Positions 53,715-62,126 of a DNA stretch of 64,000 bases are shown one piece after another. The notes beneath the pieces are model-generated. The model was not told where the DNA came from, made no database searches, and worked only from the letters and a program-made list of their open reading frames with translations. The stretch is from Chitinophaga flava (GTDB lineage Bacteria; Bacteroidota; Bacteroidia; Chitinophagales; Chitinophagaceae). How positions within the stretch are numbered: the stretch's first letter is position 1; every line of letters begins with the position of its first letter. Made by a program: the position numbers and the translations under genes. The stretch lies in assembly GCF_003308995.1 (NCBI RefSeq), contig NZ_QFFJ01000001.1, forward strand, positions 2,294,001 to 2,358,000. The letters are read 5' to 3'.

Positions 53715-54005
53715 GTGTACCAGGTAGATTAACTCTTTTAAATATAATCATTTAAGATATTCCCGATTGCGTAAATTTTTTTTCGGATTAAATAAATCTG
53801 CCCATGGCGACCATAGTATCTTCATAACGGATACCATGCTATCTGTAGTCCTTATTGGCATGTATCTGTTACAACGAGCAATAATTTCGTATTGGAGAAA
53901 GGCTGGCTATTCCTGGCCGGCCCGTCATCCATCAGGAGTGGAGAAAGTAATATAACGGTAACGCATATTTGAATTATATTGGTATGCACCAATTATTCTT
54001 ATCAA

Positions 54006-55016
54006 GTGAATATAAAATTCATCCTGCTCTGTTGTTTCCTGCTTACAACCAGACAACTGTATTCCCAGTCGCTGCCTGATGTATACGGTTACCGCCATCT
54101 GCAGACTGTTTTTAAGGGAGATACGGTAGATATCCTGATAAGATCAAAGAAAGGAGATGAACAGGTCCCCAAACCCCTCTTTCTGTTTTGCCAGGGCAGC
54201 CTGCCACAACCGCTGGTCATTCGGTATGATGACAACGGCCGGGAGTCAATCGGTAATGTTTTTGTATTTAACCCTGACAGCCTTGCACAACATTATCACC
54301 TGGCTATCATCAGCAAGGCATATGTTCCACTGATTGCAGATCATAAAAACCTCAACCCCGACTTCACCTACAGCGACAGCACCGGCCAGTTTCCCAAACA
54401 ATACCTGGAAAGATACTACCTGGATTATTATGTAAACAGAAACATCGCTGTGATCCGTTTCCTGCAGCGGCAGCCCTGGATATCACAGAAGCAGCTGGTA
54501 GTAGCCGGCCATTCCGAAGGCAGTACCATCGCTGCCAAAATAGCTTCCGTATTTCCACGGGTAACTCATCTCATCTACTCCGGTGGAAACCCGCAAGGTC
54601 GTATGTTAACCATGATCACACGGGAACGGGCACACGAAACAGACAGTAGCAGTGGAGTACCCACCGCTTTCGACCGTTGGGAAAAAATATCAGCCGATCC
54701 ACAGAATATGAATCGCTCATTTGGAGATTCCTATAAAGTGACCAACGACTTTTCTATCCCTCCGGCCCGTTACCTTAACCAGCTGAAGATTCCCGTCCTG
54801 ATTACTTTTGGCACCCGTGATGCAGGAGTGCCCTACATCGATCTCTTTCATACAGAGATTATCCGTCTGCATAAAACCAACTTCACATTTAAAGAATATA
54901 TCGGCACAGAACACAACTATTTTCCGCTGAAATCAAATGGGGAGCCAGATTATGATATCTTCAACTGGGACAAGGTGGCTGAAGACTGGCGTACATGGCT
55001 TCTTTCCCAGCGGTAG
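54006..55016 (+). CDS. Secreted alpha/beta hydrolase
   Basis: A 336-residue exported hydrolase. With GTG 54006 as start, the protein begins with a good signal peptide (NIKFILLCCFLLTTRQLYSQ); a TTG at 53979 is the alternative. The hydrolase core shows a Gly-rich oxyanion region LFLFCQGSLPQPL, the nucleophile elbow VVAGHSEGSTIAAKIA (Ser), the acid region VLITFGTRDAGVP and the His in GTEHNYFP, so the catalytic triad is complete. The length fits esterase/peptidase-type members. The substrate is unknown. The gene stands alone; the next gene starts 225 nt later. Confidence 0.82.
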   Translation: MNIKFILLCCFLLTTRQLYSQSLPDVYGYRHLQTVFKGDTVDILIRSKKGDEQVPKPLFLFCQGSLPQPLVIRYDDNGRESIGNVFVFNPDSLAQHYHLAIISKAYVPLIADHKNLNPDFTYSDSTGQFPKQYLERYYLDYYVNRNIAVIRFLQRQPWISQKQLVVAGHSEGSTIAAKIASVFPRVTHLIYSGGNPQGRMLTMITRERAHETDSSSGVPTAFDRWEKISADPQNMNRSFGDSYKVTNDFSIPPARYLNQLKIPVLITFGTRDAGVPYIDLFHTEIIRLHKTNFTFKEYIGTEHNYFPLKSNGEPDYDIFNWDKVAEDWRTWLLSQR

Positions 55017-55241
55017 CTGCAGATAACCAGCCCAACAGCACCAGCAGGGCACTTATCCATGGTGTAGCCAGCAGGCCCAGCGGAGACTCCCCCCAACGGT
55101 GGAACCGATAGCCACCTAATTCCGGAATGATTGTTCCAAATTGTTTTTTTAACATTTCTACTCACTTAACAATGGAAAAATGGTTAAACCTCCTGAGCTA
55201 AAGGATGTCTAAGAAGTGAACTCAATCAATAAATACAGGTC

Positions 55242-56108
55242 ATGAAAAAGATTGCCCTGATGCTTAGTACCCTGTTGGCGTTTGCAATACCCACACCACA
55301 GGCATTTGCACAAGTAAGCGTAGGTATTTCTGTTGGCATTGCACCACCGGCCATACCGGTTTATTCACAACCTCTCTGTCCGGGTGATGGTTTTATGTGG
55401 GTACCAGGTTATTGGGCCTATAGTAATCACTATTACTGGGTACCGGGTGTATGGGTAAGGGCTCCTTATGCGGGAGCACTCTGGACACCAGGCTACTGGG
55501 CATTAACAGGAGGACTTTATTGCTGGCACCCCGGCTATTGGGGTCCTCATATCGGATACTATGGCGGTATTAACTATGGATTCGGTTATTTCGGCGTAGG
55601 TTTTACAGGCGGTATGTGGCGAGGCAGTGTCTTCCATTACAATACTGCGGTAACAAGTGTCAACAGGACATTTGTTCATAATACCTACGTCAACAGGGAA
55701 GTCATCCGTAATTCAACAGTGATCAACAACCGCAGCAGTTTCACCCGGAACAACGTAGTCAACAATAATAACTTCAATCGTAACAACGTAGTCAACAATA
55801 ACAATAATTTCAACCGAAACAACTTTAACCGTAACACAACCTTTAATAACAACCGCACCAATAATTTCACCCGTAATAACGTGGCCAACAATACCTTTAA
55901 CAACCGGGCCAACGCTTCACGCGGAATGTGGAATGGTAATCACCAGGCCGGTATGACCAGACAGCCAATGGCGATGAGCAGGCAGTCACAAGGTAATTTT
56001 ATGAGGCAACCGCAGCAAATGCAGCGGGGTGGTTTCCAACACGGCGGCGGCGGAATGGGCCACGGCTGGGGTGGTGGTGGCGGAATGGGCCACGGAAGAC
56101 ATAGATAA
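55242..56108 (+). CDS. WXXGXW-repeat secreted protein with Asn-rich tail
   Basis: A 288-residue protein with a signal peptide (1-23, ending AFAQ). Residues about 45-110 carry four YxWxPGxW-type units (MWVPGYWAY, YYWVPGVWV, LWTPGYWAL, YCWHPGYWG), the WXXGXW/YXWGXW repeat family. From about 150 to 225 the protein is a low-complexity Asn/Arg/Phe tract (NNNNFNRNN-like units), then a Met/Gln/Gly/His-rich tail (QHGGGGMGHGW, ending GMGHGRHR). Proteins of this family are envelope-located and unexplained. The His/Gly tail might bind metal, which is only a guess. Confidence 0.83.
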   Translation: MKKIALMLSTLLAFAIPTPQAFAQVSVGISVGIAPPAIPVYSQPLCPGDGFMWVPGYWAYSNHYYWVPGVWVRAPYAGALWTPGYWALTGGLYCWHPGYWGPHIGYYGGINYGFGYFGVGFTGGMWRGSVFHYNTAVTSVNRTFVHNTYVNREVIRNSTVINNRSSFTRNNVVNNNNFNRNNVVNNNNNFNRNNFNRNTTFNNNRTNNFTRNNVANNTFNNRANASRGMWNGNHQAGMTRQPMAMSRQSQGNFMRQPQQMQRGGFQHGGGGMGHGWGGGGGMGHGRHR

Positions 56109-56138
56109 TATACGATAGACCATACGGCTTGTAAAGTG

Positions 56139-56169
56139 AAGGCGTCTCAAAAGAGGCGCCTTTATTTTA
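56139..56169. terminator. Terminator between the WXXGXW gene and the right sigma gene
   Basis: AAGGCGTCTC pairs with GAGGCGCCTT (one G-T pair, AAAA loop) and is followed by TATTTTAT. It overlaps the stop of the convergent sigma gene. Confidence 0.78.
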
Positions 56170-56724
56170 TAGTATTCTGTTAACCGCCACTACGATCAGT
56201 AACAGTTCATAATTAGTGAGCAGGTCATGTTTGAGTAAACGGATCGCTTTGCTCATATGTTTTTCCACCATACTAACGGAGATGGATAAACGCGAAGATA
56301 TTTCACGATAAGATAGTCCTTCTTCGCGATGAAGCAGGTATACCTGTCTGCAATTGACCGGCAGCTGTGCTATCGATGCATCCAGCGCCAGCATAGGATT
56401 ACGGCTACTTTCTGCAGGAGTAGACAGCAGTTGCTCTGCCTCTGCCTTTACTGTTTCCAGCCAGGTCATATCTTCTTTTATCCGCTTGCGTACTACATCC
56501 ACCAGCAGGTTTCGGGCGATTGTTTTCAACAGTGGAAATGCATTCTCCACATCATACATATCATCCATCTTCTCCCATACTCTCAGATAACATTGTTGAA
56601 GCAAATCCTGCAACAGGTGGGTATCTTTTGTATACTGATGCAGGTATTGATACAGCCTGTCGCGGGAGGCGTGATATAGTCCGGTAAACACCTGTTCCTT
56701 ATTATGCATAGCTGTATCCGACAT
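56167..56724 (-). CDS. ECF RNA polymerase sigma factor, right cassette
   Basis: A 185-residue sigma-70 family protein with region 2 (DRLYQYLHQYTKDTHLLQDLLQQCYLRVWEKMDDM) and region 4 (LPVNCRQVYLLHREEGLSYREISSRLSISVSMVEKHMSKAI). The C-terminus is an extra hydrophobic stretch (LLTNYELLLIVVAVNRIL), unusual for a sigma factor. ATG 56724 is chosen over 56787 because the -7 box TATCTTTG lies 8 nt before it. It diverges from the FecR gene at 56850 and mirrors the left cassette. It should direct transcription of the receptor operon when released. Confidence 0.88.
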   Translation of the reverse strand: MSDTAMHNKEQVFTGLYHASRDRLYQYLHQYTKDTHLLQDLLQQCYLRVWEKMDDMYDVENAFPLLKTIARNLLVDVVRKRIKEDMTWLETVKAEAEQLLSTPAESSRNPMLALDASIAQLPVNCRQVYLLHREEGLSYREISSRLSISVSMVEKHMSKAIRLLKHDLLTNYELLLIVVAVNRIL

Positions 56725-56732
56725 AAGTTTTA

Positions 56733-56740
56733 CAAAGATA
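56733..56740 (-). promoter_or_regulatory. -7 box of the right ECF sigma gene
   Basis: TATCTTTG on the minus strand matches TAnnTTTG and lies 8 nt before the start codon. The -33 element is not at a normal distance. Confidence 0.45.
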
Positions 56741-56808
56741 GGCAGGCCATTATGGAATAATAATATTACCAAATTGTTAATTGCCATTCAGGTGATTGAG
56801 GTAAACAG

Positions 56809-56842
56809 TTGTTTCTACGTGTTGATAGTAGCACGTAAACAA
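56809..56842. repeat. Inverted repeat in the divergent sigma/fecR region
   Basis: TTGTTT-ct-ACGTG (56809-56821) pairs with CACGT-AAACAA (56832-56842), leaving a 2-nt bulge and a 10-nt loop. It ends 8 nt before the FecR start. It may be a regulator site or a leader hairpin. Confidence 0.5.
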
Positions 56843-56849
56843 TAACGGC

Positions 56850-57818
56850 ATGAAAGATCAGGATACCTGGCAAAGATATATTGATAAAACCGACAGCGAA
56901 GCAGCCAGAAAAGAGATGCTGGACTGGCTGCAATCCGCTTCCACCGAACAGCTGGAAGCCTCCCTGGACCAGGGCTGGGACCAGCCGGCAGGTACAATGC
57001 CGGCGGGAATGGCTGCAGCACTGGAGCAACAGCTCAGGCGACAGGGCGTGAAACTAACCTATCCGGCCCGTTCCCGCTATCTGCGTTATCTGGGCCGCAC
57101 TGCTGCTGCAGCCTCCATTGCCCTGTTGGCGGGCAGTTTTTTCTGGTGGCAACGCCCGGCGAAAAAGCTGCAGCCCCTTGCTGTTCATAGCCGGCAGATA
57201 GCCAATAACAGCGCTCATGTGCGCAAGCTCACACTCTCCGATGGCAGCCAGATATGGCTGACACCCGGATCTTCTCTCTCTGTTCCTGATGATTATAATA
57301 CCCAGGCACGTAACGTGACACTTAGCGGTGAAGGTTATTTTGAAGTAGCTCCTCAGACAGCTCCCTTCCGGGTAAATGCAGGTGGTCTGGAAGCTACGGT
57401 ATTAGGCACCCACTTCAACATAGAAGCTTATCCAGGTGAGCATATTACCGGCATCGCCCTTTCTGCCGGCAGTATCTCTGTAAAAGTACGCCCCGACAGC
57501 TCCCTCGTGCTCACCCCTGGCCTTAAACTCACCTATCAGCAGGCCACCCACCGCTTCACCACCCGCCACTTTGTTTCCGAAAAAGAAACAGACTGGAAAC
57601 GCGGTGCCCTCGTACTCGATGAGGTACCACTGGATGCAGCTTTCAGCAGACTCGAAAAACGGTTCAGCAAAAAGATTGTCTTTACCCCCTCTGCTCAGTC
57701 CAGGGCTCATTTTACAGCTACCTACCATACAGAAACACTGTCAGACATATTACAAAACATGGCTTTCATTTACGGATTCCAATACCAGGAAACCCGCGAC
57801 ACAGTCTTCATTCATTAA
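56850..57818 (+). CDS. FecR family anti-sigma factor, right cassette
   Basis: A 322-residue anti-sigma protein with the same layout as its left counterpart: N-terminal cytoplasmic part, a transmembrane helix at about 83-102 (AAAASIALLAGSFFWW), the FecR domain (HVRKLTLSDGSQIWLTPGSSL, LSGEGYFEVAPQTAPFRV, VLGTHFNIEAY) and a DUF4974-like C-terminus (ALVLDEVPLDAAFSRLEKRFS, FIYGFQYQETRDTVFIH). It diverges from the sigma gene at 56724 and heads the receptor-lipoprotein operon. It likely transmits the receptor's signal to that sigma factor. Confidence 0.92.
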   Translation: MKDQDTWQRYIDKTDSEAARKEMLDWLQSASTEQLEASLDQGWDQPAGTMPAGMAAALEQQLRRQGVKLTYPARSRYLRYLGRTAAAASIALLAGSFFWWQRPAKKLQPLAVHSRQIANNSAHVRKLTLSDGSQIWLTPGSSLSVPDDYNTQARNVTLSGEGYFEVAPQTAPFRVNAGGLEATVLGTHFNIEAYPGEHITGIALSAGSISVKVRPDSSLVLTPGLKLTYQQATHRFTTRHFVSEKETDWKRGALVLDEVPLDAAFSRLEKRFSKKIVFTPSAQSRAHFTATYHTETLSDILQNMAFIYGFQYQETRDTVFIH

Positions 57819-57829
57819 TCACATAAAAA

Positions 57830-57853
57830 ATGTCCCGCTGGCAGGCGGGACAT
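57830..57853. repeat. Hairpin between FecR and the TonB receptor of the right cassette
   Basis: ATGTCCCGC (57830-57838) pairs perfectly with GCGGGACAT (57845-57853) over a 6-nt loop. On the plus strand it is followed by CAAAAAC, not T, so it may be a processing or attenuation structure. On the minus strand it has a T-run. Confidence 0.6.
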
Positions 57854-57881
57854 CAAAAACAATTGTTTTTAAAGTTTACGT

Positions 57882-60800
57882 ATGAACAAATTTAGACAAA
57901 CCAATGCAAACCTGCTCAAAAGAAAATGGTGGCAGGCAGGGCTGGTATTATGGCTGCTGATTGCAGGCCATGCCTACGCCCAATCTCCGGCCATGGAACA
58001 ACCGGTAACGCTAAATCTTAGCAATACCAACATGGCCACCGTGATGGCAGAAATAGACCGGCAAAGCGATTTCAGCTTTTCCTACGACCGCGCTTCCCTG
58101 AGTAGCGTAAAACTCAGTAATGTACACTGGAAAGCCGTATCACTGAAAAATGTGCTGTCGGAACTCAACCACACCTACGGCATACTCTTTCAGGTAAATG
58201 CCCACACCATTGCCGTTAAAACAGGCCCCAATACCAAACAGGAGGCCGGCAGCGGCACCATTCGCGGACGTGTGGTGGATTTCGAAACTTCCACCCCACT
58301 CCCCGGCGCCACCTTACAGCTGGAAGGCACTACCCTCGGTACCATCACCGACAGCAAAGGTTTTTATCAGCTGGCCAATGTGCCGGAAGGCACCTATACC
58401 CTGCTGACCACTTTCGTAGGATATCAGCGGGGCATCGTTTCCCGGGTACAGGTCCGCAATAATCAGTCTGCATCCTATGATATCAAAATGCAGACCGGTG
58501 GCGCCCTGAAGGAAGTAGTGATCGGCAGTGGCACCCGTAAGGTAAGAGCCGTTACCCACAGCACCGAACAACAGTTGCTCCAGGAGATCAAAGGCGCCAC
58601 CGGCGTAGTATCCGGTATATCCAATGAACTGATCGCCAAAACTGCCGACCGCAATGCCGCAGAAATCGTAAAACGTATCTCCGGCATCACCGTAGTGGAC
58701 GACCGTTTTATCGTAGTACGCGGTATGAACGAAAGATATAATATCACTTACCTGAATGGTAACGTTGCCCCCTCTACGGAGTTGTACAACAAAGCTTTCG
58801 CCTACGACCTGCTCCCCTCCAGCATAATCGATAAAATACTGGTATACAAATCACCAGTGGCCGACCTCGTAGGCGACTATGCCGGTGCAGCCGTAAAGGT
58901 ATTCACTAAAAATGCCATGCCCGTAAAACACTTCGACATAGGCGTACAGCTGGGCTATCGTGATGGTACCAGCATGCGCAACGTAGACAGCCACAACGGC
59001 GGCAAACTGGACTTCCTCGGCATCGACGATGGTACCCGCAAACTACCTGGATTTTCACCCGGCGTCTTTGCAAGTAATCAACACATCGCCACCAATGCAC
59101 TGCCCCAACATGAATGGCTCAACGGCTTTTCCTCTACCCTCATGCCCGGCAAACGTTATGCAGGCCCCGACATGCAACTCTTTGCCAACTATTACAACAG
59201 CTGGCAGCTGGGGAAAGCCAGACTGTATGATCTTACCTCCGTCACCTATACAAAAGAAACAGCAGCTACAGAAATGTACCGCCAGTCAGGCAATACCAAC
59301 GCCTACATGCTCGACACCGTGATGGGACAGGCATACGGTGACAACAACAAAATATCAATAGGCCACCAGACTACAGAAACCGGTAAAATCAATGTACTGG
59401 AAAACCTCACCTTAAAACTCAATGACCGTCATCAGCTGGCCCTGCTCAACTTTTTTGTCAACGATGGCAAACGGTTTACGAGCATCAGCAGCACAATACC
59501 CAATGCACTACCCGAATACTACGCGAACCTGCCGTTCCGGCTTAAACAGGATATGAATCTCTCCTTTCAGCAGCGGATGTTGTATTCCGGCAACCTGAAC
59601 GGCACCCATTTCCTGGGAGCAAAAAAACAACATGAACTTACCTGGAACCTGGGATATACACATGACCTGCAAAACGTACCTGACCAACGGATGCTGCATT
59701 TCGTGAACGGAGATGCCCAATATCCCGACTCCGTCACCTGGATTCCGGCCGGCTCCAATGTCAGCAGATCAACCACCTACCAGGGCATGGTTTCGAGACT
59801 CTATATCAAAAACCTGGAACAGGTATACAACGGCTCAGTGGACTACACTCTTCATCTCCAGCCCAATCTCTACGTAAAAGCCGGCGGGTACCAGCTCTTT
59901 AAGGTTAGACAAGTGGGACGCCGTTTCTTCCGGGTAAACAGGGCCGGGCTTCAGTCAGATGAGCTGGAAGCCGGGCCAGGTAACACTGATTATCTGAAAT
60001 GGAATACCGGATTTGGCTATAACAATGTCTCCCTCCTGCACTACCATCTATCTGACCTGCCCCGGTTATGGAACAGCCACTACTTCCCTGACGACAATAC
60101 CGGCCTCGCCGTATACGACGCCACCACGCCGATGGACGCCTATACCGCCAGTGAACAGTATAATGCCTTTTACCTGATGGGCGACTGGAAAGCAGCCAAA
60201 GAACGCCTCACACTGAATGCCGGCCTGCGCATGGAATATGACCGGCAGCGCCTCGCAGGAGCCAAAGACGGCGCCACCGGAAAAAACACAGTGGAAATGG
60301 TCAATGTAGATCATAAAAAGACTGTCCTGCTGCCTTCTGTTAATATCAGCTTCCGGCCCCAAAATACCCTGGTGCTCCGCGCTGGCTATGGCCGCAACGT
60401 TAACCGGCCAGACTTCCGGGAATTAACACCTTACACCGATTACGACTTCTCCCGCAATGAAGAAATAAAAGGAAACCCAAGAGTGATAACTGCCGAAATC
60501 GACAACCTCGATCTGCGCGCCGAACTATATCCCAAAACCAATAACGAGGTGATCAACGTAGGCGTTTTTTATAAACACATCAAACATCCGATTGAAAAAA
60601 TGCGGGATGAAGTTACTAGTGATGAAATGCACGACGGATGGGGATTCAACAGGATCACCTACGACAATTCCGTTAGCGCCAACATCATGGGTATTGAAGC
60701 GGAAATCAAAAAAAGTCTCTCGTTTATTCCCGGTAATGTCTTCAAACACTTGTCTGTAGTTCTGAATGGCACTTTCATCAAAAGCAATACAGAAAGACGC

Positions 60801-61277
60801 CAAACTCATGACAACGCCTCTAATGACAGCCTGCACAAATCAGGTGGTCCTTTACAGGGACAAGCGCCCTATATCGCGAATGCCGGATTATTCTATGAAA
60901 ATGTGGCTACCGGCACCAAGGCAGGACTGGTATACAACGTAAGTGGCCCCAGTATCTACGCCAAAAGTATTCGTACACTGGCTGATTCCACCGCTAACGA
61001 TACCTATATCCGTCCGGACCTGCTGCAGCTGCCCACACATCTGCTGGACCTCTCCATTACCCAACGTATCATAAAATCACTGCAAGTAAAATTGAGTATC
61101 CAGAACCTGCTGGATCAAAGCTACCGCATTGTGGAAGATCAGAATTTTAACCAGCGCTACGACAAAGAAGTAGAAGTAGAAAGAAAAGATGGCAAAAAAT
61201 ACTTCAGTGGCGATAACATCTATACCAGATACAAACCCGGTAGGTATATCCTGCTGCAGTTTACCTACACTTTTTAA
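57882..61277 (+). CDS. STN-domain TonB-dependent transducer/receptor, right cassette
   Basis: A 1131-residue receptor paralogous to 46332-49763. A signal peptide (to about 35, ending HAYAQ) is followed by an STN domain (LNLSNTNMATVMAEIDRQSD, FSYDRASLS), a carboxypeptidase-regulatory-like domain (GRVVDFETSTPLPGATLQL), the plug with RFIVVRGMNERYNITYLN, SSIIDKILVYKSP, and a barrel ending in DNIYTRYKPGRYILLQFTYTF. Blocks of identity with the left receptor extend through all domains, but many loop residues differ, suggesting divergence of ligand. It should transduce its signal through the FecR at 56850. Confidence 0.9.
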   Translation: MNKFRQTNANLLKRKWWQAGLVLWLLIAGHAYAQSPAMEQPVTLNLSNTNMATVMAEIDRQSDFSFSYDRASLSSVKLSNVHWKAVSLKNVLSELNHTYGILFQVNAHTIAVKTGPNTKQEAGSGTIRGRVVDFETSTPLPGATLQLEGTTLGTITDSKGFYQLANVPEGTYTLLTTFVGYQRGIVSRVQVRNNQSASYDIKMQTGGALKEVVIGSGTRKVRAVTHSTEQQLLQEIKGATGVVSGISNELIAKTADRNAAEIVKRISGITVVDDRFIVVRGMNERYNITYLNGNVAPSTELYNKAFAYDLLPSSIIDKILVYKSPVADLVGDYAGAAVKVFTKNAMPVKHFDIGVQLGYRDGTSMRNVDSHNGGKLDFLGIDDGTRKLPGFSPGVFASNQHIATNALPQHEWLNGFSSTLMPGKRYAGPDMQLFANYYNSWQLGKARLYDLTSVTYTKETAATEMYRQSGNTNAYMLDTVMGQAYGDNNKISIGHQTTETGKINVLENLTLKLNDRHQLALLNFFVNDGKRFTSISSTIPNALPEYYANLPFRLKQDMNLSFQQRMLYSGNLNGTHFLGAKKQHELTWNLGYTHDLQNVPDQRMLHFVNGDAQYPDSVTWIPAGSNVSRSTTYQGMVSRLYIKNLEQVYNGSVDYTLHLQPNLYVKAGGYQLFKVRQVGRRFFRVNRAGLQSDELEAGPGNTDYLKWNTGFGYNNVSLLHYHLSDLPRLWNSHYFPDDNTGLAVYDATTPMDAYTASEQYNAFYLMGDWKAAKERLTLNAGLRMEYDRQRLAGAKDGATGKNTVEMVNVDHKKTVLLPSVNISFRPQNTLVLRAGYGRNVNRPDFRELTPYTDYDFSRNEEIKGNPRVITAEIDNLDLRAELYPKTNNEVINVGVFYKHIKHPIEKMRDEVTSDEMHDGWGFNRITYDNSVSANIMGIEAEIKKSLSFIPGNVFKHLSVVLNGTFIKSNTERRQTHDNASNDSLHKSGGPLQGQAPYIANAGLFYENVATGTKAGLVYNVSGPSIYAKSIRTLADSTANDTYIRPDLLQLPTHLLDLSITQRIIKSLQVKLSIQNLLDQSYRIVEDQNFNQRYDKEVEVERKDGKKYFSGDNIYTRYKPGRYILLQFTYTF

Positions 61278-61287
61278 AAAATAAGTT

Positions 61288-62112
61288 ATGAATAAGTATA
61301 CTCTACTTCTGTTAATAATACTCACCGGCATGCTGCATGCCTGTAACAAGGACGTTACACTCCCGGATGAGGCAGCAAAAGGACAGATCAGCTTTTACTT
61401 TGCCTCCACAGCACTGACCAATGGGGCTGAAGTAAGGGGCTCCAAAGGTTATCTGGTATTGATAGACAGCCGCGACAGCAGCTATCGTCCGCCTAAAGAT
61501 ATCTTCTCCTCCATTTATCCTTTTCTGTATAATCCATCTCAAAGATCCACCACTTACCCGCAAACGAAGACCAGCTGGATTCAATTTATGGCACTGGATG
61601 CCGGCCAGCATCAGTTGTCCCTTAAAGACACCTCCTCCCGCTTGCTGGACAGTGTGAAATTTACGCTGGATGCAGACAAACCGGCGATAGTATTTTATGG
61701 CGACAGTATCGGTAATTACAGCCATATCATTGCTGCCGATCCGTTTGTTGCCGATACAGGCAAAATCGGCATCAGGATTATTAATCTCAGCCCGTTTACC
61801 GGCCCGGTGTATATGACCCTGAACAAAGTCGTGCCCCCTGGCCTGCCAGCATATACCCAATACATGGACCATACCGGATTTCTTCCAATGGCATTGAGTA
61901 CACCACAAACCTTCAACATCAAAGTATACCGGTATGGTGATGATAAAAATTTTCTCACCCGTGGTACACTGGAAGCTATTCCCGGTCACGCCTATACGCT
62001 GATAATCAGTGGTTATTCAGATAATAACCCGGGAAGCTATAAGGATCCCCTAACCGGTGCCAATGTAAGTCTCAGTAATAACTTCTCTCTTGCCGTCATA
62101 AAAACATTCTAA
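61288..62112 (+). CDS. DUF4397-like lipoprotein of the right cassette
   Basis: A 274-residue lipoprotein with lipobox GMLHACNKD (Cys19). It repeats the layout of the left paralog: an early KGYLVLIDSRDSS segment, DAGQHQLSLKDTSSRLLD, IRIINLSPFTGPVYMTLNKVVPPGLP, and a late AYTLIISGY followed by KDPLTGANV. It starts 10 nt after the receptor stop and is followed after 14 nt by the large lipoprotein, so the three form one operon. A direct role with the receptor is inferred from the conserved order in both cassettes. Confidence 0.78.
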   Translation: MNKYTLLLLIILTGMLHACNKDVTLPDEAAKGQISFYFASTALTNGAEVRGSKGYLVLIDSRDSSYRPPKDIFSSIYPFLYNPSQRSTTYPQTKTSWIQFMALDAGQHQLSLKDTSSRLLDSVKFTLDADKPAIVFYGDSIGNYSHIIAADPFVADTGKIGIRIINLSPFTGPVYMTLNKVVPPGLPAYTQYMDHTGFLPMALSTPQTFNIKVYRYGDDKNFLTRGTLEAIPGHAYTLIISGYSDNNPGSYKDPLTGANVSLSNNFSLAVIKTF

Positions 62113-62126
62113 TTAAAAAACTACAG

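Noticed and set aside
53767..53955. 62-codon frame with a TTG start and a hydrophobic patch
   Set aside because: No ATG near the start, no promoter, no family resemblance; the hydrophobic patch is short. It could be a gene remnant, but this cannot be supported.
54961..55155. 64-codon minus-strand frame with one hydrophobic helix
   Set aside because: Overlaps the 3' end of the hydrolase gene on the other strand and its last residues are the antisense of that gene; no promoter or conserved motif was seen.
55730..55900. Short repeated AAC-rich units resembling a repeat array
   Set aside because: The units are in frame within a coding sequence, irregular in length and without unique spacers, so this is low-complexity coding DNA and not CRISPR.
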